From an uncultured Litoreibacter sp. (GTDB lineage: Bacteria > Pseudomonadota > Alphaproteobacteria > Rhodobacterales > Rhodobacteraceae): a stretch of DNA of 64,000 nucleotides. Position numbers and translations under genes: made by a program. Shown in pieces: positions 42,145-51,422 of this stretch. Every line of letters begins with the position of its first letter. Positions within the stretch are counted from its first letter, which is position 1. The stretch covers positions 727,881 to 791,880 of the forward strand of contig CANMWQ010000001.1 in NCBI GenBank assembly GCA_947501685.1, in the 5' to 3' direction. The notes under the pieces are model-generated. The model was not told the origin of the DNA. It was given only the letters and a program-made list of their open reading frames with translations, and searched no databases.

Positions 42145-43380
42145 CTACATCTTTTCCTGAGTGTAGGTCCGCAGCTCGGCGCGGGCAACCTGCCTGCGAT
42201 GCACCGCATCCGGCCCGTCTGCCAGCCTGAGCGTGCGCAGATGCGCCCATTGCCGGGCCAGCGGCGTGTCCTGGCTGATGCCTTGCGCGCCGAACATCTG
42301 GACCGCTTGGTCGGTCACCTCAAGCGCCACGCGCGGAGCCTCCACCTTGATCATGGAAATCCACGGAGCCGCCGCCCGCGCGTCGCCCTGATCCATCATC
42401 CACGCAGCTTTCAGACACAAGAGCCGCGCTTGTTCGATTTGCATACGGGCGTTGGAGATATGGTCGAAATTTGCGCCCAGCTGGGCCAGCTTCTTGCCGA
42501 AAGCCTCGCGCTCCAGCGCGCGGCGGCACATCAGCTCTAGCGCGCGCTCGGCCATGCCGATGGCGCGCATCGCGTGGTGAATGCGACCCGGTCCAAGGCG
42601 GCCTTGGGCGATCTCGAAGCCGCGCCCCTCGCCAAGCAGCATGTTGGCGGCAGGCACGCGGACATCCGTGAAGCGGATATGCATATGGCCATGCGGGGCC
42701 TCGTCATCGCCGTAAACCTGCATGGCGCGCAGCTTTTCGATGCCGGGGCTGTCTGACGGCACCACGATCATCGAATGCTGCTGGTGGCGGGGCCCGTCAC
42801 TCGCGGTGCGCACCATCACGATATAGACCGCGCAGCGCGCGTCGCCCGCACCGGTGGCCCACCATTTCTCGCCGTTCAGCACGTAATCCTCGCCGTCCCG
42901 GACACAAGACAGCGCGATATTCGCGGCATCAGAGGAGGCCACATCCGGCTCCGTCATCAGATAGGCGGATCGGATCTTGCCCTCAAGCAGCGGAGTGAGC
43001 CATGTCTTTTGCATCTCAGGCGTGCCGTATTTCTGGAAGACCTCCATATTGCCAGTGTCCGGCGCGTTGCAGTTGAAACTTTCGGGCGCCAGATGCGCGC
43101 GGCCCATCTGCTCGGCAAAATAGGCGTATTCCACCGTGCTGAGCTGGTGGCCCTCATGCGACGACCACAGGTTCCACAGGCCACGCGCGCGGGCCTCCGC
43201 CTTCAGCCCTTCCAAAATCTCAGTTTGGCGCGCGGTGTGCTGCCAGCGGTCGCCCAGCTCCACTTGCGCAAAATACTCCGCATCCAGCGGCGCAATCTCG
43301 TCGCGCACCATGGCGGTGACGCCCTCCAGCAACGTGGCGGCGTGGGGGCTGAGGCCAAGCATCATGGCGCGTTCCTTCAT
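42145..43380 (-). CDS. Acyl-CoA dehydrogenase, ACAD10/11-like
   Basis: The 411-residue flavoenzyme shows SAYLMTEPDVASSDAANI (FAD/substrate block), NGEKWWATGAGDARC, GPGRIHHAMRAIGMAERAL and the C-terminal FGAQGISQDTPLARQWAHLRTLRLADGPDAVHRRQVAR. This subgroup fits the dehydrogenase-like half of ACAD10/11 and LvaC. It diverges from an APH-type kinase gene, the other half of those proteins. I list the start at 43380; an ATG at 43365, with AAGGA upstream, is equally possible. Confidence 0.9.
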   Translation of the reverse strand: MKERAMMLGLSPHAATLLEGVTAMVRDEIAPLDAEYFAQVELGDRWQHTARQTEILEGLKAEARARGLWNLWSSHEGHQLSTVEYAYFAEQMGRAHLAPESFNCNAPDTGNMEVFQKYGTPEMQKTWLTPLLEGKIRSAYLMTEPDVASSDAANIALSCVRDGEDYVLNGEKWWATGAGDARCAVYIVMVRTASDGPRHQQHSMIVVPSDSPGIEKLRAMQVYGDDEAPHGHMHIRFTDVRVPAANMLLGEGRGFEIAQGRLGPGRIHHAMRAIGMAERALELMCRRALEREAFGKKLAQLGANFDHISNARMQIEQARLLCLKAAWMMDQGDARAAAPWISMIKVEAPRVALEVTDQAVQMFGAQGISQDTPLARQWAHLRTLRLADGPDAVHRRQVARAELRTYTQEKM

Positions 43381-43455
43381 GGTGATTGCTCTGGACGTCA
43401 GCCTATGTGCGCGTGGCCGCTTGTCAATCGCTGACGCAGAGGTAAAGTCAGGGCC

Positions 43456-44505
43456 ATGGGAGCAATCGGTGACATCGACGTGAGGGCGCTTGCCCCGTAT
43501 CTGGCTGAGGCCGCGCCCGGGCTGGGCCGTGTCCTGGGGCTGGACAAGTTTGCCACCGGGCAATCGAACCCCACCTACAAGCTGCGCTGCGACACCAGGA
43601 CGTATGTGCTACGGGCCAAACCGCCGGGCGTCTTGCTGAAATCGGCCCATCAGGTCGGGCGCGAATACCGAGTGATGAAGGCGCTCGAGGCCAGCGCCGT
43701 GCCGGTGCCGCGCATGCTGCATATGGCCGAAGACGCGGCCTCGCCCTTTGGCCGCGCGTTTTTCATCATGGAGCTGGTGGAAGGCCCGATCTACTGGGAT
43801 CCGGCCATGCCGGAGGCGGACGCCGCCCGGCGCGCGGGCGTCTATGACGCGATGAACCAGACGCTGGCAGCGCTGCATGACGTGGTGCCGGGTGACGCAG
43901 GCCTGGCGGAGTTCGGCAGGCCGGGGCAATATTTCTCCCGACAGACCGACCGCTGGTCGCAGCAATACACCGCCTCCAAGCTGCAGGAGAATGCCGATAT
44001 GGAGCGGCTGATGGCGTGGCTCACAGAGGCGATGCCACCCGAGGACGGGCCAGAGGGGGGGCAGGTGGCGCTTGTCCATGGCGACTTCCGGCTGGACAAC
44101 ATGATATTTGACGCGAAAGACCCGCGCGTGGCCGCACTTTTGGATTGGGAGCTCAGCACTCTGGGCCATCCGCTGGCCGATCTGGCCTATCAATGCATGC
44201 AATGGCGGCTGCCGCATCAGGGCGGCATGCGGGGTTTGGGCGGGCTGGACCGCGCGGCGCTGGGCATCCCCTCGGAGGCCGACTATGTGGCGCGCTATTG
44301 CGAAAGGCGCGGCATCGCGGAGCCGGAGAATTGGACCTTCTACCTCGCCTTCTCCTTCTTCCGGCTGGCCGCAATCCTGACAGGCGTGGTGCGCCGCGCG
44401 CATGACGGCAACGCGTCAAACCCCGAGACCGCGCGCAGCTATGCCGCCGCCATCCCGCTGCTGGCCGGGGCCGCCTGCGCCTTGATCGACGAGGCCCCGC
44501 AATGA
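43456..44505 (+). CDS. APH-type phosphotransferase, LvaA/ACAD11-kinase-like
   Basis: The 349-residue kinase-fold protein has QSNPTYKL and TYVLRAKPPG (nucleotide-binding lysine strand), catalytic VHGDFRLDNMIF and metal-binding LLDWELSTLGHPLADLAYQCM. Length and these blocks match the kinase domain of ACAD10/11 and LvaA, which phosphorylates 4-hydroxyacyl-CoA, and not antibiotic kinases. It overlaps the FadJ-type gene by four bases (ATGA). Substrate is inferred from family and context. Confidence 0.88.
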   Translation: MGAIGDIDVRALAPYLAEAAPGLGRVLGLDKFATGQSNPTYKLRCDTRTYVLRAKPPGVLLKSAHQVGREYRVMKALEASAVPVPRMLHMAEDAASPFGRAFFIMELVEGPIYWDPAMPEADAARRAGVYDAMNQTLAALHDVVPGDAGLAEFGRPGQYFSRQTDRWSQQYTASKLQENADMERLMAWLTEAMPPEDGPEGGQVALVHGDFRLDNMIFDAKDPRVAALLDWELSTLGHPLADLAYQCMQWRLPHQGGMRGLGGLDRAALGIPSEADYVARYCERRGIAEPENWTFYLAFSFFRLAAILTGVVRRAHDGNASNPETARSYAAAIPLLAGAACALIDEAPQ

Positions 44506-46574
44506 GTGATCTGGTACGGCTCGAACGCCACGGCGCTCTGGGACTGATCGTGATCCGCAACCCGCCTGTGAACGCGCTGGGCGCGGAGGTGCGTCAAGGC
44601 ATTGCCGCCTGCCTGTCCGAAGCGGAGGCCGATGCGGGCATCCGCGCCGTGTTGCTGGCCGCGGATGGCCGCACCTTTCCGGCAGGCGCGGATATCTCGG
44701 AATTCGGCGACGCGCCGCAAGAGCCCTCCTTGCCGGATCTGTGCGATCGGGTGGAGGCCTGCCCGAAGCCGGTGATCGCCGCGCTGCATGGCACGGTCTT
44801 GGGCGGCGGGCTTGAGCTGGCCATGGCCGCCCATTACCGGGTGGCCGAAGAGACCACGCTGCTGGGTCTGCCGGAGGTCAAACTGGGTATCTTGCCGGGG
44901 GCAGGGGGCACGCAGCGCACGCCGCGACTGGTGGGCATCAAAGTGGCGCTTGATATGATGCTCAGCGGTCTGCCCATCAAAGCGGTGGATGCGGAGCGGC
45001 TGGGTCTGATCGACGAGATCAGCCCGCTGAGAACCCTGCGCCTTGACGCCGCCGCTCTGGCCGCTGACGTGGACGCACCACGCCGAACGCGCGACGCGCG
45101 CTCGCAATTTGACGACGGCGCGGCCTGCATGGCCGACATTGCCAAGCGGCGCGCGCTGCCAAACCGCCCGCTGGCCTCGCGCAAGATCATCGACTGCGTC
45201 GAGGCCGCGCTGCTGGTGCCTTTCGAGATCGGCCTCGACATGGAGCGCGAGGCTTTTGCCGAATGCCTCGCCTCGCCGTCCTCCGCAGGGCTGCGCCATG
45301 CGTTTTTTGCCGAGCGCGCGGCCACGAAATTCCCCGAACTCGCAAGCGGCGTGCCGCATCAGCTTGACACAATCGGCGTGGTCGGCGCGGGAGTGATGGG
45401 CAGCGGCATCGCCATGGCCTGCCTTGATGCAGGCTTCGCCGTCACCGTGATCGAGCAGGGCGAGGCGGGCGTCACCGACGCCTTATCCCGCATCGCAGCG
45501 CTTTATGAAAAAGGCGTGGCTGCCGGGAAAATGGGCGAGGGGGCACTGACCGACCTGAACCTGACAACCCAGATGGAGGCGCTCTCCACCGCCGATATCA
45601 TCATCGAATGCGTCAGCGAGGACCTTGAGACAAAGCGCGACATCTTCGCCAAGCTGGGCAAGCTGGCCAAACCGGAGGCCGTGCTGGCCAGCAACACGTC
45701 TTATCTGGATGTCGGCGCGTTGGCGCAGGCCTCAAACCGCCCGCAGGACGTGCTGGCCCTGCGGTTCTCCGCCCCTGTGCAGCGCATGGGGCTGGTCGAA
45801 ATTGGTGTGCCGGAGGGCGCCAACCCGCGCGGCGTGACCGCCGCCCACAATCTGGTCAAAACGCTGGGCAAAACCCCGGTGCGCAGCGCGGCGGTGCCGG
45901 GCCTGATCGGCAACCAGATGCTGAGCGCCTACCGCGCGGCGGCGGATCGGCTGCTGTTGCGCGGCGCGCAGCCCGCGCAGGTGGACGCGGCGATGCGCAG
46001 TTTTGGGATGCCGATGGGCCCTTACGAGGCGCAGGATGATGAGGGGCTCGACATTGGCTGGGCGCGGCGCAAGGCGATGAAAAACCCCGACCCGGAGGCG
46101 CTGCTGCTGCCAGATATTTTATGCGAGAACGGGCAGTTCGGGCGCAGATCGGGCAAGGGCTATTACATCTACAATGACGAGGGCAAGCGCGGCGCGGCGA
46201 ACCCCGAAATGCTGACCATGCTGATGGGGGAGCGCCGGATGCGCCCGCTGCCCAAGCTGGAGGTCACGCCCGAGCTGATCCAGAACCACCTGCTTTACGC
46301 GCTGATCAACGCAGGGGCCACGCTGTTGGAGGCCGGCACCGCCGCGCGCCCCGGCGATATTGACGTGGTGATGGTCCACGGTTTTGGCTACCCGCGCCAC
46401 CGGGGCGGGCCGATGCATGAGGCCGACGCGCGCTCTCTGTTCGAGGTGTCCCGCAGCATCGCGGCCTTCGCCAAGGAGGACCCCGCGCATTGGCGCTGCG
46501 CCCCGCTTTTGGCCCGCCTTGCGGCGGAGCGGATGCGGTTCGCACAGTATCAGGCAGCTGAGGCGCAAAAATGA
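44502..46574 (+). CDS. Bifunctional enoyl-CoA hydratase / 3-hydroxyacyl-CoA dehydrogenase (FadJ-type)
   Basis: The 690-residue fusion has an N-terminal crotonase domain (FPAGADISEFGD, LGGGLELAMAAHYRVA, GLPEVKLGILPGAGGTQR with the catalytic Glu). A Rossmann NAD domain follows (IGVVGAGVMGSGIAMACLDAGFAV), then the 3HCDH C-terminal domains (GLIGNQMLSAYRAAADRLL and FGYPRHRGGPM). It catalyses two steps of beta-oxidation. Coupling to the kinase gene suggests it handles the enoyl- or 3-hydroxyacyl-CoA made by the kinase/dehydrogenase pair. Confidence 0.94.
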   Translation: MSDLVRLERHGALGLIVIRNPPVNALGAEVRQGIAACLSEAEADAGIRAVLLAADGRTFPAGADISEFGDAPQEPSLPDLCDRVEACPKPVIAALHGTVLGGGLELAMAAHYRVAEETTLLGLPEVKLGILPGAGGTQRTPRLVGIKVALDMMLSGLPIKAVDAERLGLIDEISPLRTLRLDAAALAADVDAPRRTRDARSQFDDGAACMADIAKRRALPNRPLASRKIIDCVEAALLVPFEIGLDMEREAFAECLASPSSAGLRHAFFAERAATKFPELASGVPHQLDTIGVVGAGVMGSGIAMACLDAGFAVTVIEQGEAGVTDALSRIAALYEKGVAAGKMGEGALTDLNLTTQMEALSTADIIIECVSEDLETKRDIFAKLGKLAKPEAVLASNTSYLDVGALAQASNRPQDVLALRFSAPVQRMGLVEIGVPEGANPRGVTAAHNLVKTLGKTPVRSAAVPGLIGNQMLSAYRAAADRLLLRGAQPAQVDAAMRSFGMPMGPYEAQDDEGLDIGWARRKAMKNPDPEALLLPDILCENGQFGRRSGKGYYIYNDEGKRGAANPEMLTMLMGERRMRPLPKLEVTPELIQNHLLYALINAGATLLEAGTAARPGDIDVVMVHGFGYPRHRGGPMHEADARSLFEVSRSIAAFAKEDPAHWRCAPLLARLAAERMRFAQYQAAEAQK

Positions 46575-46620
46575 TCTTGCAAAGCGGGGCAGGGATTGCG
46601 AACGTGGCTAGATACGCCCC

Positions 46621-46634
46621 AGAATACGTATTCT
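46621..46634. promoter_or_regulatory. 14-bp perfect palindrome, candidate operator of the sugar ABC operon
   Basis: AGAATACGTATTCT, 90 bp before the substrate-binding protein start. It is followed by the near-direct repeats TTGAGATAA and TCGAGATAA (46635-46654). LacI- or GntR-type regulators often use such sites; no regulator gene lies beside it. Confidence 0.5.
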
Positions 46635-46723
46635 CTTGAGATAAATCGAGATAATCGCGTGTTTTCGGGCAACGTATTCAGAAGCGGCGGAACCGGTTTC
46701 ACGCCGCGCACAGGGAGAACCAC

Positions 46724-47965
46724 ATGAAACATTTTAAAATTGCGCTGCTGACCGGCGTGGCGACCGTCTCGCTTGGGGCGGCGGCTTATGCGGACGGGCA
46801 TGGCTGTTCGGTCACCTCGGGCTCCGTCCGGGTGCTGGGCAATGAATTCCCCGCGATCCAGACGATTGCCGCCAAGGCGCAGGAATGCATCTCGGGCGAC
46901 GCGACATTCACATCGAACCTCACCAAAGACCACCGCGACATTCAGGTCGCCGCTTTGACGCCGAACCCCGCCGAGTACACCTCTGCGGTGGTGGCAAATG
47001 GCTCCATTGTGCCGCTGATGAATGACGGGCTGATCCGCCCGCTCGATGATCTGATCGCCAAGCATGGCGCGGATATTCCGAAAAGCCAGCTGATCACCAT
47101 CAACGGTGAAGTCATGGCCGTGGCCTTCATGGCCAACGCGCAGCACCTGTTCTACCGCGAAGACATTCTGGCCGAGGCCGGTGTCGAGGCACCCACCAGC
47201 TACGAAGGCGTGCTGGCCGCCGCCAAGGCGATCAAGGACAAGGGCCTGATGGAATACCCGCTATCGGGCACCTACAAGGCCGGTTGGAACCTGGGCGAGG
47301 AATTCGTCAACATGTATATGGGCACCGGCGCGCCGATGTTCAAAGAGGGCACCGCCGAGGCCTCCATCAACAATGAAAACGGTATCGCCGCGCTCAACAT
47401 GATGAAGGCGCTCAGCGAATATATGAACCCCGATTTCCTGACCTACGATTCCAACGCGGCTGCCGCCGAGTGGGAAGCAGGCAATGTCGCGATCATGAAC
47501 ATGTGGGGCTCGCGCGCGGGTCCGGTGACCGACAATGAGGGTTCCACGCCTGAGATCGTCGCCGCCACGAAATTTGCCGCAGCCCCGACTTTGGGCGAGG
47601 GCGACGAGCTGGCCACCACGCTGTGGTGGGACGGGTTCACCATCTCCGCCAACATCTCTGACGAGGACGCGGAAGCCACGTTCATTGCGATGATCAACGG
47701 CATCAATGACGAGACCGCCAACGGCAATGCGGACCAAGCGGTCTGGCTGTCGCCGGGCTATAAGCCCAGCCCGGCTGCCGTCGGCGTCTTCGCCTCGGCC
47801 TCCGCCACGCCTTACCCGATGGTGCCTTACGGCGGCCTGCTGCACACAGCACTGGGCGCAGAGCTGACCGAGTTCATGCAAGGCAACGAGTCCGCAGAGC
47901 AGGCTTTGGCCGATGTGGAAGCCGCCTACACCACAGCCGCCAAAGAGGCGGGCTTCCTGCAATAA
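46724..47965 (+). CDS. Sugar-type ABC transporter substrate-binding protein
   Basis: The 413-residue protein has a signal peptide (ALLTGVATVSLGAAAYADG) and the family 1 extracellular-solute fold: VAALTPNPAEYTSAVVANGSIVPL, AQHLFYREDILAEAGVEAPTSYEGVL, WEAGNVAIMNMWGSRAG. It binds a solute in the periplasm, most likely a carbohydrate or polyol. The ligand cannot be named. It is the first gene of a four-gene import operon and is followed by a hairpin. Confidence 0.92.
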   Translation: MKHFKIALLTGVATVSLGAAAYADGHGCSVTSGSVRVLGNEFPAIQTIAAKAQECISGDATFTSNLTKDHRDIQVAALTPNPAEYTSAVVANGSIVPLMNDGLIRPLDDLIAKHGADIPKSQLITINGEVMAVAFMANAQHLFYREDILAEAGVEAPTSYEGVLAAAKAIKDKGLMEYPLSGTYKAGWNLGEEFVNMYMGTGAPMFKEGTAEASINNENGIAALNMMKALSEYMNPDFLTYDSNAAAAEWEAGNVAIMNMWGSRAGPVTDNEGSTPEIVAATKFAAAPTLGEGDELATTLWWDGFTISANISDEDAEATFIAMINGINDETANGNADQAVWLSPGYKPSPAAVGVFASASATPYPMVPYGGLLHTALGAELTEFMQGNESAEQALADVEAAYTTAAKEAGFLQ

Positions 47966-47983
47966 GCAGGTTGTGAGCGACAT

Positions 47984-48013
47984 AGGCGAGGGCGCAGCGA
48001 TGCGGCCTCGCCT
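47984..48013 (+). other. Intercistronic hairpin after the binding-protein gene
   Basis: AGGCGAGG (47984-47991) pairs with CCTCGCCT (48006-48013), 8 bp. Hairpins at this point in ABC operons often stabilise the binding-protein mRNA and lower readthrough to the permeases. That role is inferred. Confidence 0.5.
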
Positions 48014-48040
48014 CAACACGCGAAATGGTCGGGGGACGCC

Positions 48041-49072
48041 ATGAAGCACAAAACCTTTCTCTCGTTCATGTTGCCATCCGCCATCGCGATGCTGCTTTTC
48101 ATTGCTTTGCCCATCGTGTCGGTCTTCACGCAATCGCTGTTCATCGAGCATGAGAAGGTTCTGATCACGGTCGAAAACTGCGTCCCACTGGGCGGTTGCA
48201 CCATGGAAACCGTGGTCGACACGGAGGCCGCCGCCAAGCTGAAAGCGGAGCGCCCTTTGGGTCAGTTCAACGGCTTTGGCACCTATACCAACCGCAACCA
48301 TCTGGCCTTTGACGAGGTGAGCGCCTTTTGGCACAGCTCGGACACGCTGGGTGAGTTTGCAAGACAGCTCTACGGGCTGCCCTTCTACAAGGCGCTGTCC
48401 TTCACGCTGGCCTACACATTTCTGGTCACCCCGCTGGTCATCATTCTGGGCTTCTGCATTGCGCTGGCGGTCAACGCCTTGCCGCGCATGCTCAAGGGGC
48501 TGGCGATTTTCTTTTCGCTACTGCCGATGATGGTGACGCCGCTCATCGGCTCGCTGATCCTCTTTTGGATGATCGACAGCCGCGGGGTGCTGGGCCAGAC
48601 CTTGCAGGTGCTGCTCAATGACCCCGACCTGTCGCTGCGGGCCAGCCCGGCGCTGACCTGGATCATGCTGATGGTCTACGGCGTCTGGCATTCGGCCCCC
48701 TTCGCCTTTGTCGTCTTCTATGCGGGGCTGCAAACCGTGCCGCAGGACACGCTGGAAAGTGCAATGATCGACGGCGCCTCGCGCTGGGAGCGGGTGCGCT
48801 ATGTCGTGCTGCCTTATCTCATGCCGCTGGTCACGTTTATTGCGCTCATTCAGCTGATGGATAATTTCCGGGTGTTCGAGCCCATCGTGGGTTTCTCGGC
48901 GGAGGCCTCGGCCACCTCGCTCAGCTGGATCATCTACAATGACCTGCGGGGCGAGTTCCAGTTGTTCGGCTCGGCGGCGGCGACCTCCATGCTGACCATT
49001 CTGGGCGTGGCAGTGCTGCTGACGCCGGTGCTGATCCGCACATGGCGCGACTTTAAAGGAGCGCGGCCATGA
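48041..49072 (+). CDS. Sugar ABC transporter permease (MalF type)
   Basis: The 343-residue membrane protein has the permease EAA loop ESAMIDGASRWERVRYVVLPYLMPL and six main helices. A long periplasmic insertion lies between helix 1 and 2 (about residues 35-110, with a Cys pair in NCVPLGGC), which recalls the P2 loop of MalF. Its stop overlaps the second permease start by four bases. Confidence 0.92.
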   Translation: MKHKTFLSFMLPSAIAMLLFIALPIVSVFTQSLFIEHEKVLITVENCVPLGGCTMETVVDTEAAAKLKAERPLGQFNGFGTYTNRNHLAFDEVSAFWHSSDTLGEFARQLYGLPFYKALSFTLAYTFLVTPLVIILGFCIALAVNALPRMLKGLAIFFSLLPMMVTPLIGSLILFWMIDSRGVLGQTLQVLLNDPDLSLRASPALTWIMLMVYGVWHSAPFAFVVFYAGLQTVPQDTLESAMIDGASRWERVRYVVLPYLMPLVTFIALIQLMDNFRVFEPIVGFSAEASATSLSWIIYNDLRGEFQLFGSAAATSMLTILGVAVLLTPVLIRTWRDFKGARP

Positions 49073-49953
49073 GCGAAGCACGCGCCACCCGCCGCTCGCC
49101 CACAGTCCGGCTGTTCCTGATGGGGTTCCTCGCGCTCTGGCTGATCGCGGCGGCCTTCCCCTTCATGTGGACGCTTTGGGGCAGCTTCAAAGTGCAGTCG
49201 GATTTCTTCTCCATTCAGGATTGGCGCAACGCGCTTTGGGGCACCCGCACGGTGATCGAGACCGGCGCGCCCTTCACCGGCGCGGGCTATGAGGGCGCAT
49301 GGATACAGGAAGGTTTTGGCGGCGCGGTGTTCAACACTCTGATCGTGACCGTTTGCGTTGTTGCGATCTCTTTGACCTTCGGAACATTGGGCGGCTACGC
49401 CCTGAGCCGGTCCTCCTATAATTACACCTTCTGGATCCTGATGACCGCGCTGGTCTTCCGCGCCATGCCGCATATCACGCTGGTCTCCGGCTACCTGCTG
49501 CCGTTTTTCGAGCTGAATATATGGGGGTATCTGTCGACCACCATCATCGTGCTGGTGGCGATCAACCAGCCGTTTACCATCTGGATGCTGCGCTCGTTTT
49601 TCATGAACATTCCCAAGGATCTGGACGAGAGCGCCATGGTCGACGGCTGCACGCGGTTTCAAGCCTTCCGCTATGTGATCATTCCCGTGATGTGGCCCGG
49701 CGTCATCACCACGGGGCTGTTTTCGTTCCTCTTGGCCTATAACGACTTCGCCGTCACCGCGATGCTGCTCAGCAAGGAAAACCAGACCATGGTGCCCAAG
49801 ATCGCCAGCTTCCTTGGCTCCACCCAGCAGGAGGGCAATGTGATGTTTGCCGTGGCCGCCGTGGTCTCCGCCACTGCGCCGCTCTTTGTGCTGGTGCTTT
49901 TCTTCCAACGTCAAATTGTCAGCGGGTTGACCGCAGGCGCCGTGAAAGGCTGA
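49069..49953 (+). CDS. Sugar ABC transporter permease (MalG type)
   Basis: The 294-residue membrane protein has six helices and the EAA loop DESAMVDGCTRFQAFRYVIIPVMWPG. It pairs with the upstream permease. Typical C-terminal helix (FAVAAVVSATAPLFVLVLFFQRQIVSGLTAGAVKG) closes the protein. The ATPase gene starts five bases after its stop. Confidence 0.93.
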   Translation: MSEARATRRSPTVRLFLMGFLALWLIAAAFPFMWTLWGSFKVQSDFFSIQDWRNALWGTRTVIETGAPFTGAGYEGAWIQEGFGGAVFNTLIVTVCVVAISLTFGTLGGYALSRSSYNYTFWILMTALVFRAMPHITLVSGYLLPFFELNIWGYLSTTIIVLVAINQPFTIWMLRSFFMNIPKDLDESAMVDGCTRFQAFRYVIIPVMWPGVITTGLFSFLLAYNDFAVTAMLLSKENQTMVPKIASFLGSTQQEGNVMFAVAAVVSATAPLFVLVLFFQRQIVSGLTAGAVKG

Positions 49954-49958
49954 CCCGA

Positions 49959-51005
49959 ATGGCTGAGATCAAGCTCAAAAATATCAACAAGCGCTGGGGC
50001 GATTTCGTGGGCGTCAAGGATTTCGACCTGACGATCCCGGACAAGGAATTTCTGGTGCTCCTTGGCCCCTCGGGCTGCGGCAAGACCACGACGATGCGGA
50101 TGATTGCAGGGCTGGAAGACCCCACGGAGGGCGAGATCTGGATCGGCGATCGCATGGTCAATGATGTGGAGCCGAAAGACCGCGACATCTCCATGGTGTT
50201 TCAGTCCTACGGGCTCTACCCGAACATGACCGTCTACGAGAATATCCGCTTCCCCCTGAAAGTGCGCAAAGTGCCCGAGGCGGAGCATCACGACAGGGTC
50301 ATGCGCGCCTCCGCCATGGTGGAGTTGGATGATTTTCTGCAACGCAAACCCGCGGCTTTGTCCGGCGGTCAGCGGCAACGCGTGGCCCTGGCCCGCGCCA
50401 TTGTGCGCAAGGCGGAGGTGTTCTTGATGGATGAGCCGCTGTCCAATCTCGACGCCAAGCTGCGCGTCTCCACCCGCGCGCAGATCAAGAATCTCAGCCA
50501 CGAGCTGCAAGCCACCACCATCTACGTGACGCATGATCAGATTGAGGCGATGACGCTGGCCGACCGTGTCGTGGTGATGGAGAAAGGCGTGGTCCAGCAG
50601 GTGGGCACCCCCACCGATATCTATGACAACCCGGCCAATACATTCGTGGCCTCGTTTATCGGCAACCCGGCGATGAACCTGATCGAGGGGGAGCTGACCG
50701 GCGGCACCTTCCGCGCCAAGAATATCGAGGTTTCAGGCCTGAGCGGTTCCGATGGCCGAGTGACGCTGGGGTTCCGCGCCGAAGACGCCTCCGTCGCCAC
50801 CAAGGGCAAGGCGCAGATCACCGCACCGGTCTATTCAATGGAGCTGTTGGGGGATGCCACGATGATCACCGTGCGCTCCGGTCAGTCACTGATGGCAGTG
50901 AAGGCCGACAAGGAGTTCCGCGCGGCCATTGGCGACAGCTTCTCAGCAACGGTGCCCGCAAACATATGCCACCTGTTCGACGCGCAAACAGGCGAGCGGC
51001 TCTAG
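49959..51005 (+). CDS. Sugar ABC transporter ATP-binding protein (UgpC/MalK type)
   Basis: The 348-residue ATPase has Walker A GPSGCGKTTTMR, signature LSGGQRQRVALARA, Walker B VFLMDEPLSNLDAKL and the C-terminal TOBE-like regulatory domain (GFRAEDASVATKGKAQITAPVYSMELLGD) of the MalK group. It drives import through the two permeases. Length is usual for the family. Confidence 0.94.
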   Translation: MAEIKLKNINKRWGDFVGVKDFDLTIPDKEFLVLLGPSGCGKTTTMRMIAGLEDPTEGEIWIGDRMVNDVEPKDRDISMVFQSYGLYPNMTVYENIRFPLKVRKVPEAEHHDRVMRASAMVELDDFLQRKPAALSGGQRQRVALARAIVRKAEVFLMDEPLSNLDAKLRVSTRAQIKNLSHELQATTIYVTHDQIEAMTLADRVVVMEKGVVQQVGTPTDIYDNPANTFVASFIGNPAMNLIEGELTGGTFRAKNIEVSGLSGSDGRVTLGFRAEDASVATKGKAQITAPVYSMELLGDATMITVRSGQSLMAVKADKEFRAAIGDSFSATVPANICHLFDAQTGERL

Positions 51006-51048
51006 GGGCTAGTGGGTTTTGAGGTCTGGGCCGGCCGTCTGGCCGATG

Positions 51049-51135
51049 CTATTTCAGGGCGATTAGGATAAGATAGGCAGCAATGCCGCCGGTCAGGATG
51101 ATCACCGCCAAGGGAAGCATTTGATCTAAAGGCAT
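51049..51135 (-). CDS. Predicted 28-residue membrane peptide
   Basis: The minus strand holds a short frame starting MPLDQMLPLAVIILTGG and ending LIALK, almost all one hydrophobic helix with a polar N-terminus. GGAG lies eight bases before the ATG. Such tiny proteins often bind larger membrane complexes. It stands alone, convergent with the ABC operon. No homologue is known to me; the ribosome site and helix-like composition are the evidence. Confidence 0.55.
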   Translation of the reverse strand: MPLDQMLPLAVIILTGGIAAYLILIALK

Positions 51136-51422
51136 GGAAAACTCCGTTCACTCTTTATCGTTGGGTTTGGACAAAAAACGCTGACCCGTATTTTCTCCAG
51201 GCCTTTTATGAGAGCTTGGCACGTCTAAAGTAAGGAAAACGTTACGAAATAGTGGAAACACTGCGTTTCTGACCTCGGCATTTTTTCCTCAATTTTGCCA
51301 CAATTGGCTGGGGGTGAGCGGGTGATGAGCGCCACACGTGTCCCGAATGCGGCGCGGATCTGTTTCTGGGCTGTCGCCAATCGGACTTGTTGCGACAAAT
51401 TGGCCTGATTAGAATAGCCGGC

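Noticed and set aside
43456..44505. Antibiotic (aminoglycoside) resistance kinase
   Set aside because: The fold is of the APH family, but sequence blocks, length and the acyl-CoA gene context fit the ACAD10/11-LvaA kinase group.
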